Shown: piece by piece, positions 8,512-18,232 of the stretch
Position numbering within the stretch: the first letter of the stretch is position 1
Layout of the letters: every line of letters begins with the position of its first letter
From: Phycisphaerales bacterium
Lineage (GTDB): Bacteria > Planctomycetota > Phycisphaerae > Phycisphaerales > UBA1924
NCBI GenBank assembly: GCA_029260555.1
Contig: JAJDCZ010000001.1
Coordinates: forward strand, 1-64,000
Direction: 5' to 3'
Length of the DNA: 64,000 nucleotides
Position numbers and translations under genes: made by a program
The notes under the pieces: generated by a model
Databases searched by the model: none
The model's input: only the letters and a program-made list of their open reading frames with translations
Told to the model about the DNA's origin: nothing

Positions 8512-9543
8512 CTATTTCCAGCGATACTCCGCCTTCACGCCCTTGAACTTTTCTGCGTCCTTGTTCCTCAGCCACACCCGGGCACCCTCAGCATCTTTTA
8601 GATAAAGATCGAGAAACGCGAGTGTCGCATGTGATGTCAGAGCCTTGATGCGGCTTGCATTGGCGTTGGGCGCAGCTTTGCCCGCGTAGGACGAATGCGT
8701 TGCTCCCTCGATGAAGACGAGGTATTTGTCGCTGGGTGGTGCATACTCAAAGGGATGACAGCGTGATTGAGGCGTTTCGCTGCTGATGGAAATGACATCC
8801 TCAGTGCCTGTAAAGACGAGCATCGGCCGGTTGAATGATGCCCATGATTCTTCGGTGAGTGATTTGCGTGTGGTGCCTTGCCCAGAGATCACAACGAATG
8901 CATCGAACCGCCCATCATCATCAAACTGTATTGGCTGGCGATTGAGCCTTGTAAAAAACTTCAAGCCAGCAAGAGCCTGCGTGGTCATTGCGCCAGCTGA
9001 GTGGCCAATCATCGCAGTGTGCTCACGATCAATGCGCCCTGCAATGGCACCCGCCAGTTCGATATCATCGAGCGCATCAGTATTCCAGATGCAATCATCA
9101 ATGCGGGATCTCAGATCGACACGCTTTGTCCCTGCCTGAGAGAACATCTTGCGGATTTCTTCTCTGGATTTGCCTTGTTCTCGCTGAAGCCTGACCGAGT
9201 CGGTGTGAACCGGATGGATAACGACATAGCCATGGGATGCCAGGTATGTGCTGAGATGCTTGAAGGCGGACAGATCCCCGCCCATGCCATGGCTGAAGAT
9301 GACCAGCGGGAACGGGCCGGGATGTGCATCTGTCGGCTTGGGGCTGCGGATGCGAAGAGGAAGCTTGTCCTCTCGTCCAGGCCTTTGAAACTTGAGTTCC
9401 CCGGAATCAATGACCTCAAACAGCCCCTTCTCCAAATCATCAGGCCAGGTAGTGTCAGTTTGATCTGACTGAGCAAGCGCTGGGCATATCGGCATCGCAA
9501 CCAGAAACAGTGTGAACATTGCGACAGTAAAGAGTTTGGTCAT
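8512..9543 (-). CDS. Exported alpha/beta hydrolase (PAF-acetylhydrolase / dienelactone-hydrolase-like)
   Basis: 343 residues with a classical signal peptide (MTKLFTVAMFTLFLVAMPIC, cut near PALAQ-S). The alpha/beta-hydrolase core is clear: the oxyanion-hole stretch FSHGMGG at residues 83-89, the nucleophile elbow GHSAG at 180-184 with Ser182, and a late G-A-T-H-S-S giving the catalytic His. Spacing and the FSHGMGG loop resemble platelet-activating-factor acetylhydrolase and chlorophyllase-type esterases. It should act on esters outside the cytoplasm; the substrate cannot be read from sequence. AGGAG lies 8 bases before the ATG. It stands alone, with a possible stem-loop downstream. Confidence 0.85.
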   Translation of the reverse strand: MTKLFTVAMFTLFLVAMPICPALAQSDQTDTTWPDDLEKGLFEVIDSGELKFQRPGREDKLPLRIRSPKPTDAHPGPFPLVIFSHGMGGDLSAFKHLSTYLASHGYVVIHPVHTDSVRLQREQGKSREEIRKMFSQAGTKRVDLRSRIDDCIWNTDALDDIELAGAIAGRIDREHTAMIGHSAGAMTTQALAGLKFFTRLNRQPIQFDDDGRFDAFVVISGQGTTRKSLTEESWASFNRPMLVFTGTEDVISISSETPQSRCHPFEYAPPSDKYLVFIEGATHSSYAGKAAPNANASRIKALTSHATLAFLDLYLKDAEGARVWLRNKDAEKFKGVKAEYRWK

Positions 9544-9690
9544 CGGTTGGCTCCTGATGGATTATGGCAGCTCAACGAATGGTCCTGGCAAATATTTCCC
9601 AACAATTCTTTGTACCTCCCCCACCCCTGTCCACCCCAATCTACGAAATTGCACCACCCGAATAGGATTACAATCCATTGATGCAAGTAG

Positions 9691-9782
9691 AGCGTTTGTG
9701 CTACGGATGAAAACGGCGACTGCAATCTGATATGCTGGACTTCTTTACATTCATCACGCTCTTCGCAGCGGGATGCCCGTAA
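9691..9782 (+). pseudogene. Decayed orphan GC-type dockerin fragment
   Basis: Two adjoining frames give A-T-D-E-N-G-D-C-N-L then D-M-L-D-F-F-T-F-I-T-L-F-A-A-G-C-P-stop, the C-terminal dockerin half-repeat and GCP tail seen intact in four other genes of this window. A single missing base at about 9729 separates the halves, and a TAG lies just upstream in the first frame, so there is no protein left to carry it. It appears to be the relic of a deleted exported-protein gene. Upstream sequence to 9544 shows nothing recognisable. Confidence 0.7.
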
Positions 9783-9808
9783 GCATTTGCCTGCAGTATG
9801 ACCCATGA

Positions 9809-10948
9809 CTACTCAGGCGGCTTTCGCGTTTGATCTTCAAGCACTGCAAGGCGTGGCTGGAGCTGGACTTTGTACCAGCTCCACCATGCCTGTTTGTCGT
9901 AGCCAAGCTCAGCCGTGTCTTTGATAGAGTCATAAGGAGCAGCAGGCAAGGCATCCTGTTGTGGTGCAGATGAACCACCTGGGGGGGGAGGGCGCGAAGG
10001 AGGCGGGGGAAGCGTAGGGAATCGTGAAAGAGGAGGCAGAGTATTGAGCGCGTTGTTGGCCAGACCCACCAAGGCATTGTGAACCTGCACGCGGTAGGTT
10101 GTGACATAGGCATCGTTGATGCTCAGCACTACGCCATCGGTTACGACGCTGATGGTCGGGTCAAACGCCACAGCACTGTCGCCCACCACGGGCTGAAGAT
10201 CACTCACAAACGCGGTCTGTGTCGCGATGATGATATTGGCCAGCGAATCCGTCGGGTTCACTGGTGATGACTGGTTCTGGTTGCGAACCTGAGCATTGAT
10301 GAGCGCGGGGATGGCTTCGTAAAGCTTGAGTGCCTGAGCCAGCCCCGCTGCTGATGCTGCGTGCTGGTTGTTATCATCAGCAAGCCCGCGATGGATTGAG
10401 GTCTTGATGCCATCAGGCACTTTGCCAAGCATTTCAACACGAGAGTGAACATGCTTCTCAGCCAGTGTGCGAATTTTGGGGTTCTTGTCAAACACCGCCA
10501 GCCAGCCCAGCGTGGTATCCGCAGCATTGGTGTTCAAAAGCGAAAGCTGCTCCATGATTGAGCCTCGCACATCGAGCTTTTCATTTTCAAAAACCTCGAT
10601 CAACACGGGCAGAAGCTGCGGGTGAAAGTAAGGCTTGAGCCTTGTGATTCCTATCTGACGAATCTCGGGATTCCGTATGGAACGAAAATACTGTGAACGG
10701 ATCTTCTTCAGTTCTTTCTCAGCCTGACGCCGCCTCGGTCTCCAGTCAATGGGCCCACCATCATCAACCTGCTGATATGAAACAACTGGTGATTGAGTCT
10801 GAGCCTGAGCAGCCTGAGGCAAGCTCAGACAGGCACCCGCAATCAGCAGACTCAAAAAGCCAGCCCCTGCACGAGTGCGCAGGCGTGAGCAATTGTGCAA
10901 TGGGAAAGGGAGGGGGGAGATGTGTGTGGGGGGAGGGGGGGATGTCAT
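9809..10948 (-). CDS. Exported HEAT-like repeat protein of unknown function
   Basis: 379 residues. A proline-rich N-terminal stretch encoded by C-runs is followed by a hydrophobic segment (A-G-F-L-S-L-L-I-A-G-A-C-L-S-L) and A-Q-A-Q, a probable signal peptide. Residues about 80-230 show helix-pair repeats (for example L-L-P-V-L-I-E-V-F-E-N-E-K-L-D-V-R), as in HEAT proteins. The C-terminal third has a Pro-rich linker and a conserved-looking D-K-Q-A-W-W-S-W-Y-K. I place the start at ATG 10948, which has AGGAT 8-9 bases ahead; an in-frame ATG at 10996 gives no signal-like start. No specific function is recognised. It diverges from the acyl-CoA synthetase gene. Confidence 0.65.
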   Translation of the reverse strand: MTSPPPPTHISPLPFPLHNCSRLRTRAGAGFLSLLIAGACLSLPQAAQAQTQSPVVSYQQVDDGGPIDWRPRRRQAEKELKKIRSQYFRSIRNPEIRQIGITRLKPYFHPQLLPVLIEVFENEKLDVRGSIMEQLSLLNTNAADTTLGWLAVFDKNPKIRTLAEKHVHSRVEMLGKVPDGIKTSIHRGLADDNNQHAASAAGLAQALKLYEAIPALINAQVRNQNQSSPVNPTDSLANIIIATQTAFVSDLQPVVGDSAVAFDPTISVVTDGVVLSINDAYVTTYRVQVHNALVGLANNALNTLPPLSRFPTLPPPPSRPPPPGGSSAPQQDALPAAPYDSIKDTAELGYDKQAWWSWYKVQLQPRLAVLEDQTRKPPE

Positions 10949-11204
10949 GGTGCTGGATCCTGTATAAACGCAGGGCCACCCGTTGGTGTGTGTCAAGTGC
11001 CTGTGAACGGACTCCGGGAACGATCAAAAGCAGAAAACCGAAGCATGTGTATGATAGTGAGCCCGCGTGGTTTGCGATTCAGCCGATTCAGGTGTGCAAG
11101 GGGTCTGATCCGTCGATAAACCTGATCGGAAGTCGCCTTGTTGTATTGTTGTTTACGCAGATCTGTTGGTGAGGGTTGCATGACAGGGGGGGTGGGAGAT
11201 ACTG

Positions 11205-12692
11205 ATGAGTGTTCACTGGTCGATTATTCAGCGTTGCCTCCGACATCCACTTGAGCCCGCGATCATCGACGATCGCCGTGCCTACAGACGCTTTGAAGTG
11301 TTGGCTGGGGCCTATGCCATGGCTGATGTCATCGCATCCCGGTGCAATACACCGACAGTGGGCGTGCTTCTGCCCACGAGCGGCGCCTTTCCCATGGCTG
11401 CCCTGGCTGTATGGATTCTGGGCAAAACATTAGTGCCCTTGAACTATCTGCTCAAACCCGATGAACTTCAGTTCGTGATCGACGATTGTGGCACAGACAC
11501 GATTCTTACGACGGACTTGCTCTTGGAGAAGCTGGGAACTGAGCCTCTAGTAAAAAACCTGCTCTCGCTTGAGAAGCACCTGAGCCGGGGCTTTCCTGAG
11601 CCTCGCCTGCCTGCCCGTCCCGCAGAAGATGAACTCGCAACAATCCTGTATACATCAGGGACCAGTGGCAAGCCCAAAGGCGTGATGCTGACACATGGCA
11701 ATCTGACCAGCAACATCAGACAAATACAAAAACATGTGTCTTTTACCGGGCATGATGTATTTCTGGGCGTACTCCCCCAGTTTCATAGCTTCGGGCTGAC
11801 GGTGCTGACCCTTTTGCCATTGACGGTAGGATGCCGGGTTGTCTATTCAGCACGGTTTGTGCCACATCGAATCTCAAGACTGATAGAACAGCACCACGCA
11901 ACCGTCCTGGTGGCGATTCCTTCAATGTATGGAGCCATGCTTCAGGCCAAGTCGATCACACGCGAGCAACTGAGTTCACTTGAGTTCGTCGTGTCCGGTG
12001 CTGAGCCTCTGCCTCTGGCTGTGCAAGAAGGCTTTGTAAAACGGTTTGGGATCTCGATCAGCGAAGGCTATGGGCTGACCGAAACCTCGCCCGTAACCAA
12101 CTGGTGTCGCCCATGTGAATGGAGACGAGGATCTGTAGGACCTGCGGTGCCGGGCGTTGAGATCAAGATCGTTGACCCTGAATCACTTGAACCTGTCTCC
12201 AGCGGCTCAGATGGCGAAGTGCTCATCGCAGGCCCCAATGTCATGCAAGGCTATTTCCAGCGCGATGATGAAACGAGTCGTGTGTTTGCCAATCGGTTCT
12301 TCAGAACGGGCGATATCGGCCGGGTCGATACTGATGGGCATCTGTACATCACTGGCAGGCTCAAGGAAATGCTGATCATTGGCGGCGAAAATGTGTTCCC
12401 ACGCGAAATCGAAGAAGTACTCAACGACCATGCTGCCGTTTCAGCCTCAGCTGTCGTTGGCAAAAAAGATCCCGTGCGTGGCGAAGTACCCGTCGCCTTT
12501 GTCGAACTGGTCGAAGATTCAACTGTCAATCCTCGTGATCTGATCGTGTGGTGTACACAAAGCCTTGCCGGATACAAGGTGCCTAAAGATATTCAGATTA
12601 TGACCGAACTGCCTCGCAACCCGACAGGAAAGATCCTCAGGCGTGAACTTGTGAACCTCGCCCAGCAGCCAGCACAAGTAACAACGCAATAA
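11205..12692 (+). CDS. Acyl-CoA/acyl-ACP synthetase (AMP-forming)
   Basis: 495 residues of the adenylate-forming superfamily. The ATP-binding motif YTSGTSGKPKG is at residues 149-159, the GYGLTETSP motif near 286-294, the TGD motif follows (F-F-R-T-G-D-I-G), and the C-terminal domain carries the hinge and catalytic-lysine region P-R-N-P-T-G-K-I-L-R-R. The enzyme activates a carboxylic acid to an acyl-adenylate and transfers it to CoA or a carrier protein; overall similarity is to long-chain fatty acyl-CoA ligases and the synthetase half of Aas. GGGAG precedes the ATG by 6 bases. No fatty-acid gene is adjacent, so the chain length cannot be inferred. Cytoplasmic. Confidence 0.85.
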   Translation: MSVHWSIIQRCLRHPLEPAIIDDRRAYRRFEVLAGAYAMADVIASRCNTPTVGVLLPTSGAFPMAALAVWILGKTLVPLNYLLKPDELQFVIDDCGTDTILTTDLLLEKLGTEPLVKNLLSLEKHLSRGFPEPRLPARPAEDELATILYTSGTSGKPKGVMLTHGNLTSNIRQIQKHVSFTGHDVFLGVLPQFHSFGLTVLTLLPLTVGCRVVYSARFVPHRISRLIEQHHATVLVAIPSMYGAMLQAKSITREQLSSLEFVVSGAEPLPLAVQEGFVKRFGISISEGYGLTETSPVTNWCRPCEWRRGSVGPAVPGVEIKIVDPESLEPVSSGSDGEVLIAGPNVMQGYFQRDDETSRVFANRFFRTGDIGRVDTDGHLYITGRLKEMLIIGGENVFPREIEEVLNDHAAVSASAVVGKKDPVRGEVPVAFVELVEDSTVNPRDLIVWCTQSLAGYKVPKDIQIMTELPRNPTGKILRRELVNLAQQPAQVTTQ

Positions 12693-13105
12693 AGCGATGG
12701 CATAAGTGATCATTTCGTTGCTACCGAGGAGCTTGAGAGTCATCCCAAGTCCATCGCCGACACCATTGATGAATCACGCCGTCACTCCACACACCCCTTG
12801 CGTGCATTCCAAGCTCGCGAGGTTGAAACTCAAAGCTGGCAATATCATACAGTGATCCAGATTCCATATCCGACGAGACATTGAGATTTACATTAGATGC
12901 GACGGATCTCGCTGTGTGCAGCAGCATGCTCTGGTTTACAAATCACCCCATATTTATGTCAGTCTGAGGCAATATATCGCCTTTTTCCCGCAGTCAAATC
13001 AGAAGAATGATCCAAACCCTTCTTGCGCATTGTTTGCCTTTCAGATTCTGCTACTTCCATATGATCCCGGTGATGGCACAATGCTCAGATAGCTACCCAT
13101 GATTA
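12693..13105. other. Intergenic region between acyl-CoA synthetase and ECF sigma factor genes
   Basis: The only open stretch is a 68-codon minus-strand frame at 12721-12927 with no Shine-Dalgarno and no family I recognise; it may be a relic. The rest is without apparent structure. The synthetase and the sigma factor gene converge here, yet I found no hairpin plus U-tract. Confidence 0.45.
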
Positions 13106-13828
13106 TCATTCACCAAGGAATGACCTGATCAGCCGGTATTCTTCTTCCAGGCTTCCCGTGTCACGCAGTGTCTCAGCGACAACTTCGCGAAAGATCGCGT
13201 CGAATCTGCGTTTGACAGTCTGCACCGCTGCAGCTCCCTCAGCCGCTGATCCAAAACCACACGCTACTGAATCGTCAGCCAGCGACCCGACAACACAACT
13301 GCGCATCGCAGGATGAAGCACCCTCGCCTCGAAAAGCCTCCAGTGCTTGCTGGTTGAAAAGTGCGTTTCACATCGCCGGATCGCCTCCTCGAAAAGCGTA
13401 AGCGCCCATCGCCGATCAAATGCGCTATCGCTATCGCCTTCGATGCCAAGACTGTCCTCGCGGTCGAGCTTGTCCAGTGAGAAGGTCTTTCCGCCGCCGC
13501 GAGCGTTTGATCGGCGCCACTGGTCCGTGGCGTATCGTTTGAGGGCTGACCGGATGAGTGATCGAAGTCTGCCGTTCTCAGCGTTTGCTCGTTCAAAGAG
13601 ATGTCGCCCCAGCACCACATCAACAAAGAACCCCTGCGCAAGGTCTGCTGCAGCCTCGCGCGATGGTACAAGCCGCCTGGCACAGGCATACACCGGCGGC
13701 CAATACAGCTCCGCCGCACGCTCAGCAGAAGCATTGCGCTGGGATTGGTCCTCTGAACGCAGCCCGTCAATCATGGTCCACTGCGTCGTCGTAAAGGCAG
13801 CATTGGTCTGTTCGAGCGAGTTCCCCAT
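13106..13828 (-). CDS. ECF-type RNA polymerase sigma factor, planctomycete kinase-associated type
   Basis: 240 residues. The start E-Q-T-N-A-A-F-T-T-T-Q-W-T-M-I is the signature of ECF-like sigma factors of Planctomycetes. Region 2 follows (A-A-D-L-A-Q-G-F-F-V-D-V-V), then R-L-R-S-L-I-R-S-A-L-K-R-Y and a D-Q-W-R-R-x-x-A-R-G-G-G linker, and region 4 (A-V-Q-T-V-K-R-R-F-D-A-I-F-R). Such factors redirect RNA polymerase to a small regulon. The gene is divergent from the Ser/Thr kinase at 13918, a pairing known for this ECF group, where the kinase is thought to control the sigma factor. GAGAGGAAA lies about 10 bases before the ATG. Confidence 0.85.
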   Translation of the reverse strand: MGNSLEQTNAAFTTTQWTMIDGLRSEDQSQRNASAERAAELYWPPVYACARRLVPSREAAADLAQGFFVDVVLGRHLFERANAENGRLRSLIRSALKRYATDQWRRSNARGGGKTFSLDKLDREDSLGIEGDSDSAFDRRWALTLFEEAIRRCETHFSTSKHWRLFEARVLHPAMRSCVVGSLADDSVACGFGSAAEGAAAVQTVKRRFDAIFREVVAETLRDTGSLEEEYRLIRSFLGE

Positions 13829-13917
13829 TTTGTCATTTTCCTCTCGTCTTACCCTATTGTGGCAAATACGCTGCGTAATGCAAGGTGAAAACCAAACCTT
13901 TATACTGGACGGCTGCT

Positions 13918-15966
13918 ATGGGTATGCCGGATGATATCAATCACACTCCATTGACACTCCACGCTGCTGGAAAGATACTCGTCTCGCTGGATGCTGATGA
14001 TAGTGGCGCATCTGATATGACACATTCATCTTTCCCTACAATCAAAGGCTACATCATCGACCGGGAACTTGGCGCCGGTGCTGGCGGCATCACATATCTT
14101 GCCCACAAGCAAGGCACCGCTGCCCGTGTTGCTCTCAAGGTACTGCATACCAACCTGGGTCAGGGCTCAGCATCGCAAAGAGCCTGGCGTGAACTCGACA
14201 TGCTCCAGCAGCTTCGCGTCCCCTGCCTGCCCCGACTGCTGGACTATGGCACCACCGACCACTCGCTCTACATCGCCACCGAGTTCATCGAAGGCTCACC
14301 TCTCAATCGGCTCTATGAAAACGCTGCTCCCCTCAATACAAGGGAACTACGCGAACGCATCATGCTCCTCGAGCACATAGCAAGAGCAGCACACACCCTC
14401 CACGAGCACGGCGTAATCCACCGCGACCTCAAACCCTCCAACATCATCGTTTCACCAGATGACAACCCGTTCATCATTGACCTGGGTATCGCCCTCATCG
14501 ACACACCCGATCTCCACCAGACTCTCACCGTCGATGGCACTCCCATCGGCACACCTGCCTTCATGGCTCCTGAACAAGCTCGTGGCAAGCACGCTGAAAT
14601 CTCCACACGATCAGATATCTATTCACTCGGCGCCATCGGCTACTGGTTCTGCACTGGTCAAACCCCACACGATCTCACCGGCGTCACACTGCACGAAGCA
14701 ATCCGCCGCGTCGGCAGCGAGCCACCACGCCCCCCCCGTTCAATCTCGGCACAAATGCCCAGACAACTTGCTGCGGTCCTCGCCAAAGCCTGCGCCCCAA
14801 AACGCGATGACCGCTACGGCTCCGCTGATGAGTTCGCCGCAGATCTCCACCGATGGCTCACCGGCCAAGCTGTCACAGCAACCACCCCCGGCCCCTGGCG
14901 CCGATGCACACGCTGGGTGGGTCAGCATCCAATCCTGACAACTTCAATAGCATGTCTTTCAATCGCCGGGCTTGTCATTGCTTCAACTTTCGTGTCGATC
15001 TGGTGGCTGAATCAAAGGCCCTTCCAGATCATCATCGATCAGGAACAAGGCCGCTGGGCACGCATGGTCTCAGTGAGCGGCGACACGCTCTACACTTGGG
15101 AATCCAGCGTAAGCGGCGGTGTCGAGTTTGCCCAGATCGTTGATCGCCAGGATAAACTCGGCGGCGGGCGCGTGATAATTACTAAAATTCATAGTGCTAT
15201 TCAACAGAATCGGAATGCAGATATAGATGGTCAGCTTTGTGTGTGGGATGCAAATGATCCAACTCAACTCCTCTGGGCGACCAAACCCACTGCACCCTAT
15301 ATAAAATCGCCCGCAGGGCGTGATAGCCCAACAGACAAATATCCTGTTGGTGCAGTGCTCGTTACTGATATTTTTCCAGAACGCCCCGGCTTGGAAGTTG
15401 CGGTTTGTCATATACACACATATGATCCAACAGCTATCCGTGTGTATGACCTTGCTGGAAATATCCTGTTTGAAACTTGGCGATGGGGTTCTGCAGACAG
15501 TATCTATTGGTTGGAAGATCCCGGACACCTCATTTTCCAAGGATGTGACAATACAGCACCATGGTCTGAAATGGGCTACCCCAAGATTAAATACCGCTGG
15601 CCGCTTGCCTTCTTTGCTATCAAACCCATTCTTGGGCAGAAATTGGGCTGGATTAACGGCCCCGCAGCATCCCCCGATGCCCACCCAGTCTGGCAAAGGT
15701 ATCTGCTTCCACCAATTGCTATGGACTATCTGGCGGCAGTGAGGTTTACAAGTTCAGTATTGGATAACTCTTCTGCTCCAGATAGGTTCGGAATAACACT
15801 CACATTGCGTGAAGGTCGGGGGTCTTTGGTCTTCACACTCGATCGGCATGGAAACTCGGTGGGTGAACCCGTTGTAGATGACGACTATCGCCGTTTCCCG
15901 GATAACCCATCACCATCATGGTTCTACTTCGCCGATTCGATCCCGCCATCGACAAACGATCAGTAG
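13918..15966 (+). CDS. Transmembrane Ser/Thr protein kinase
   Basis: Hanks-type kinase. Counted from an alternative GTG at 13885, the Gly-rich loop G-A-G-A-G-G-I-T-Y is at 63-71, the ATP lysine (V-A-L-K-V-L) at 85, the catalytic H-R-D-L-K-P-S-N at 179-186, D-L-G (for DFG) at 199-201 and A-P-E at 228-230, so all catalytic residues are present. A transmembrane helix (about residues 355-376) divides this cytoplasmic kinase from a C-terminal extracytoplasmic domain of about 310 residues with no recognised fold, rich in Trp and aromatic residues. I use ATG 13918; the hexamer TATACT at 13901-13906 would sit just upstream of it. It probably senses an external signal and acts with the divergent ECF sigma factor. 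Confidence 0.85.
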   Translation: MGMPDDINHTPLTLHAAGKILVSLDADDSGASDMTHSSFPTIKGYIIDRELGAGAGGITYLAHKQGTAARVALKVLHTNLGQGSASQRAWRELDMLQQLRVPCLPRLLDYGTTDHSLYIATEFIEGSPLNRLYENAAPLNTRELRERIMLLEHIARAAHTLHEHGVIHRDLKPSNIIVSPDDNPFIIDLGIALIDTPDLHQTLTVDGTPIGTPAFMAPEQARGKHAEISTRSDIYSLGAIGYWFCTGQTPHDLTGVTLHEAIRRVGSEPPRPPRSISAQMPRQLAAVLAKACAPKRDDRYGSADEFAADLHRWLTGQAVTATTPGPWRRCTRWVGQHPILTTSIACLSIAGLVIASTFVSIWWLNQRPFQIIIDQEQGRWARMVSVSGDTLYTWESSVSGGVEFAQIVDRQDKLGGGRVIITKIHSAIQQNRNADIDGQLCVWDANDPTQLLWATKPTAPYIKSPAGRDSPTDKYPVGAVLVTDIFPERPGLEVAVCHIHTYDPTAIRVYDLAGNILFETWRWGSADSIYWLEDPGHLIFQGCDNTAPWSEMGYPKIKYRWPLAFFAIKPILGQKLGWINGPAASPDAHPVWQRYLLPPIAMDYLAAVRFTSSVLDNSSAPDRFGITLTLREGRGSLVFTLDRHGNSVGEPVVDDDYRRFPDNPSPSWFYFADSIPPSTNDQ

Positions 15967-16359
15967 GACATGAACCTTCATCCCTTCGTAGTGACTGGAT
16001 AAAGCCGAAGGATCCAAATCCCTCGGTCTAACCTGATACGAAGAAAAGCTGCTCTTGTGCCAGATCCACAAACACACCCGGAGCGATCCCCGAGCCAAAT
16101 TTATTTAGACCCGTTAGGAATAACCAGTCAAGACACTACAAGGTTATCAAAACCACTCTTGCCATCATCAACACTGGTCTCAACTTCAATCTGTGATAAA
16201 CCGCACTTGTTTTCCTATACGCAATCCGGATATGCGTATCACCTGCTGAACACTCAAGACGGTCCATGGCGCAGATGCTCAGGGGTGTGTACTCCCAAAT
16301 GGGGTGTAGCGATATGTGCCGCCTTGAAAGCATTTTAATACTCAGTAAAAGGAGATACC
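15967..16359. other. Intergenic region upstream of the second propeller-dockerin gene
   Basis: A 93-codon frame (16057-16338, plus) is present but has no Shine-Dalgarno and an atypical composition, and I do not consider it a gene. The last 30 bases carry a TAATACT stretch and then AAAGGAGA, the probable promoter -10 region and ribosome site of the gene at 16360. Confidence 0.5.
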
Positions 16360-17793
16360 ATGAGCACACAAACACAGATAAATTGCATGAAACTATTTGG
16401 AATGGGCGTATTGGCCCTCAGTACGCTGGTAAGTAGTTCCCACGCCAACCCAGGTGATCAGCTCACCAAGATACTGGCATCTGATGGTGCAGTGAATGAT
16501 GAGTTTGGTGCAGAAATTGCCATCAGCGGCCCAATCGCTATCTTAGGAGTGCGGGGCGATGACGATAATGGTGAGGCATCAGGCTCGTGCTACTTCTTCA
16601 ATATCACGACTGGTGTGCAGAGTGCCAAAATTCTTCCCAATGATGGTGCTGCGGGTGACCAGTTTGGTTCATCCGTATCCATCAACGGCACCTTGGCCAT
16701 CGTTGGGGCTACACAAGATGATGATAATGGCCCAAGTTCAGGTTCCGCGTACATCTTTGATATCTCGGACCCTTCCACTCCTGTTCAGATCGCCAAGCTT
16801 TTGGCCAGTGATGGTGCTGCGAGCGACATGTTTGGGCGTTCGGTTGCCATCAGCAACTCTCCCGGAAACCAGGTCGCCATCGTTACCGCCTATTGGGACG
16901 ACGACAATGGCACGGACTCAGGTTCGGCCTACCTGTTCGATATTACCGACCCATTCAATCCTGTCCAGATCGCCAAACTCCTACCCAGTGACGGTGCTGC
17001 GGGCGACTGGTTTGGGCGCTCGGTTTCGATCAGCGGCGGCACGGCTATTATTAGTGCACACCTGCACGATACAAATGGCGCCGACTCCGGATCGGCGTAC
17101 CTTTTCGATACAACCACTGGGCAGCAAATGGCCAAAGTTCTTCCAAGTGACGGAGCGGTTGGAGATCAGTTTGGTTTCTCTGTTGCATTAAGCGATGGAA
17201 CTGCAATTGTAGGGGCAATGGGCGACGACGATAACGGTGCTGACTCAGGTTCAGTCTATCTGTTCGATGTCTCGAACCCACAAACTCCCGTGCAGACAAC
17301 CAAGATACTTCCCAGCGATGGTGCAACAGGAGACATGTTCGGAATTTGCGTTGGAATCAGCGGCCAACTCGGAAGCCAAACTACTGTCATCGGAGCATGG
17401 AGGGACGATGACCGTGGTGCTGATTCAGGTTCTGCCTACCTGTTCGATGTCTCGAACACATCTGATCCTATTTTGATGTCCAAACTGCTTGCCAGTGATG
17501 GTGCGGCTGGCGATATTCTGGGCGTGTCTGTTGCTATTGGCGGAAGCAAGGCCATCGCTGGAGCAACCAGAGACGACGACATGGGCACCGACTCAGGCGC
17601 GGCCTATCTCTTCACTGCTGCACCATGCCTGGCGGACCTCACCGGCGATGGTCAAGTCGATGTGCTGGACTTCTTCGTGTTCGTAGGCTTCTTTGGCACA
17701 GATGACCCACGGGCCGACATCAACGCCGACGGCTCCGTCGATGTACTGGACTTCTTTGCATTCATTATCGCATTCGCTGCAGGATGCCCGTAG
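16360..17793 (+). CDS. Exported FG-GAP beta-propeller protein with GC-type dockerin
   Basis: 477 residues. A signal peptide ends near S-S-S-H-A-N. Seven repeats of 50-60 residues follow, each with A-S-D-G-A-x-x-D-x-F-G and D-D-D-N-G-x-D-S-G-S-A-Y-L-F-D, making one seven-bladed propeller closely related to the N-terminal part of the protein at 5581-8106 but without its protease domain. The C-terminus is the dockerin pair (A-D-L-T-G-D-G-Q-V-D-V-L-D-F-F-V-F and A-D-I-N-A-D-G-S-V-D-V-L-D-F-F-A-F) ending AAGCP. The Asp-rich loops should bind calcium. AAAGGAGA stands 6 bases before the ATG. Likely surface-attached through its dockerin; partner unknown. Confidence 0.85.
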   Translation: MSTQTQINCMKLFGMGVLALSTLVSSSHANPGDQLTKILASDGAVNDEFGAEIAISGPIAILGVRGDDDNGEASGSCYFFNITTGVQSAKILPNDGAAGDQFGSSVSINGTLAIVGATQDDDNGPSSGSAYIFDISDPSTPVQIAKLLASDGAASDMFGRSVAISNSPGNQVAIVTAYWDDDNGTDSGSAYLFDITDPFNPVQIAKLLPSDGAAGDWFGRSVSISGGTAIISAHLHDTNGADSGSAYLFDTTTGQQMAKVLPSDGAVGDQFGFSVALSDGTAIVGAMGDDDNGADSGSVYLFDVSNPQTPVQTTKILPSDGATGDMFGICVGISGQLGSQTTVIGAWRDDDRGADSGSAYLFDVSNTSDPILMSKLLASDGAAGDILGVSVAIGGSKAIAGATRDDDMGTDSGAAYLFTAAPCLADLTGDGQVDVLDFFVFVGFFGTDDPRADINADGSVDVLDFFAFIIAFAAGCP

Positions 17794-17843
17794 TTCCGCA
17801 TGGGTGAGCACCGCATGGTGCATGCACCACTTCACTTCTTTAA

Positions 17844-17879
17844 CGCCCGTGACGCAAACCTTCGCGTCACGGGCGCTTT
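17844..17879 (+). terminator. Stem-loop after the propeller-dockerin gene
   Basis: CGCCCGTGACGC (17844-17855) and GCGTCACGGGCG (17864-17875) form a perfect 12-bp stem with an 8-base loop, 50 bases past the stop codon, followed only by CTTTG, so a weak U-tract. Confidence 0.7.
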
Positions 17880-17929
17880 GCGTAAACACGATCATGCTGG
17901 TTCCTGATGGAATTACTCTGCTTGATAAG

Positions 17930-17976
17930 CCAAGACAAAAATAGCCCCTGACACCATGCCAGAGGCTATTTCTAAA
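17930..17976 (-). terminator. Intrinsic terminator of tRNA-Asp
   Basis: On the minus strand, just after the tRNA, AAATAGCC-TCTG pairs with CAGGGGCTATTT around a short loop, and TTTTTG follows. Confidence 0.7.
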
Positions 17977-18050
<74 letters not shown>

Positions 18051-18232
18051 AAATTGTCTGCTCTTGCACCAAGAGCCCTTGAAAATAGGCCTGTCACATC
18101 AAGAGTCAAGGCCTGTCGTTTCAAACTTGTTCCAATCTCAGAAAATATCGTCTTTCAACCAGCCGCGATCAATCGATTTACACGCATTGGACTCAATAAT
18201 CGCAATCTGAACATCCTGCTGCTATACAGGCC

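Noticed and set aside
12721..12927. 68-codon minus-strand frame between the acyl-CoA synthetase and the sigma factor
   Set aside because: No Shine-Dalgarno, no recognised family; could be a relic but cannot be supported as a gene.
16057..16338. 93-codon plus-strand frame between the kinase and the propeller gene
   Set aside because: No ribosome site, no domain, composition unlike neighbours.
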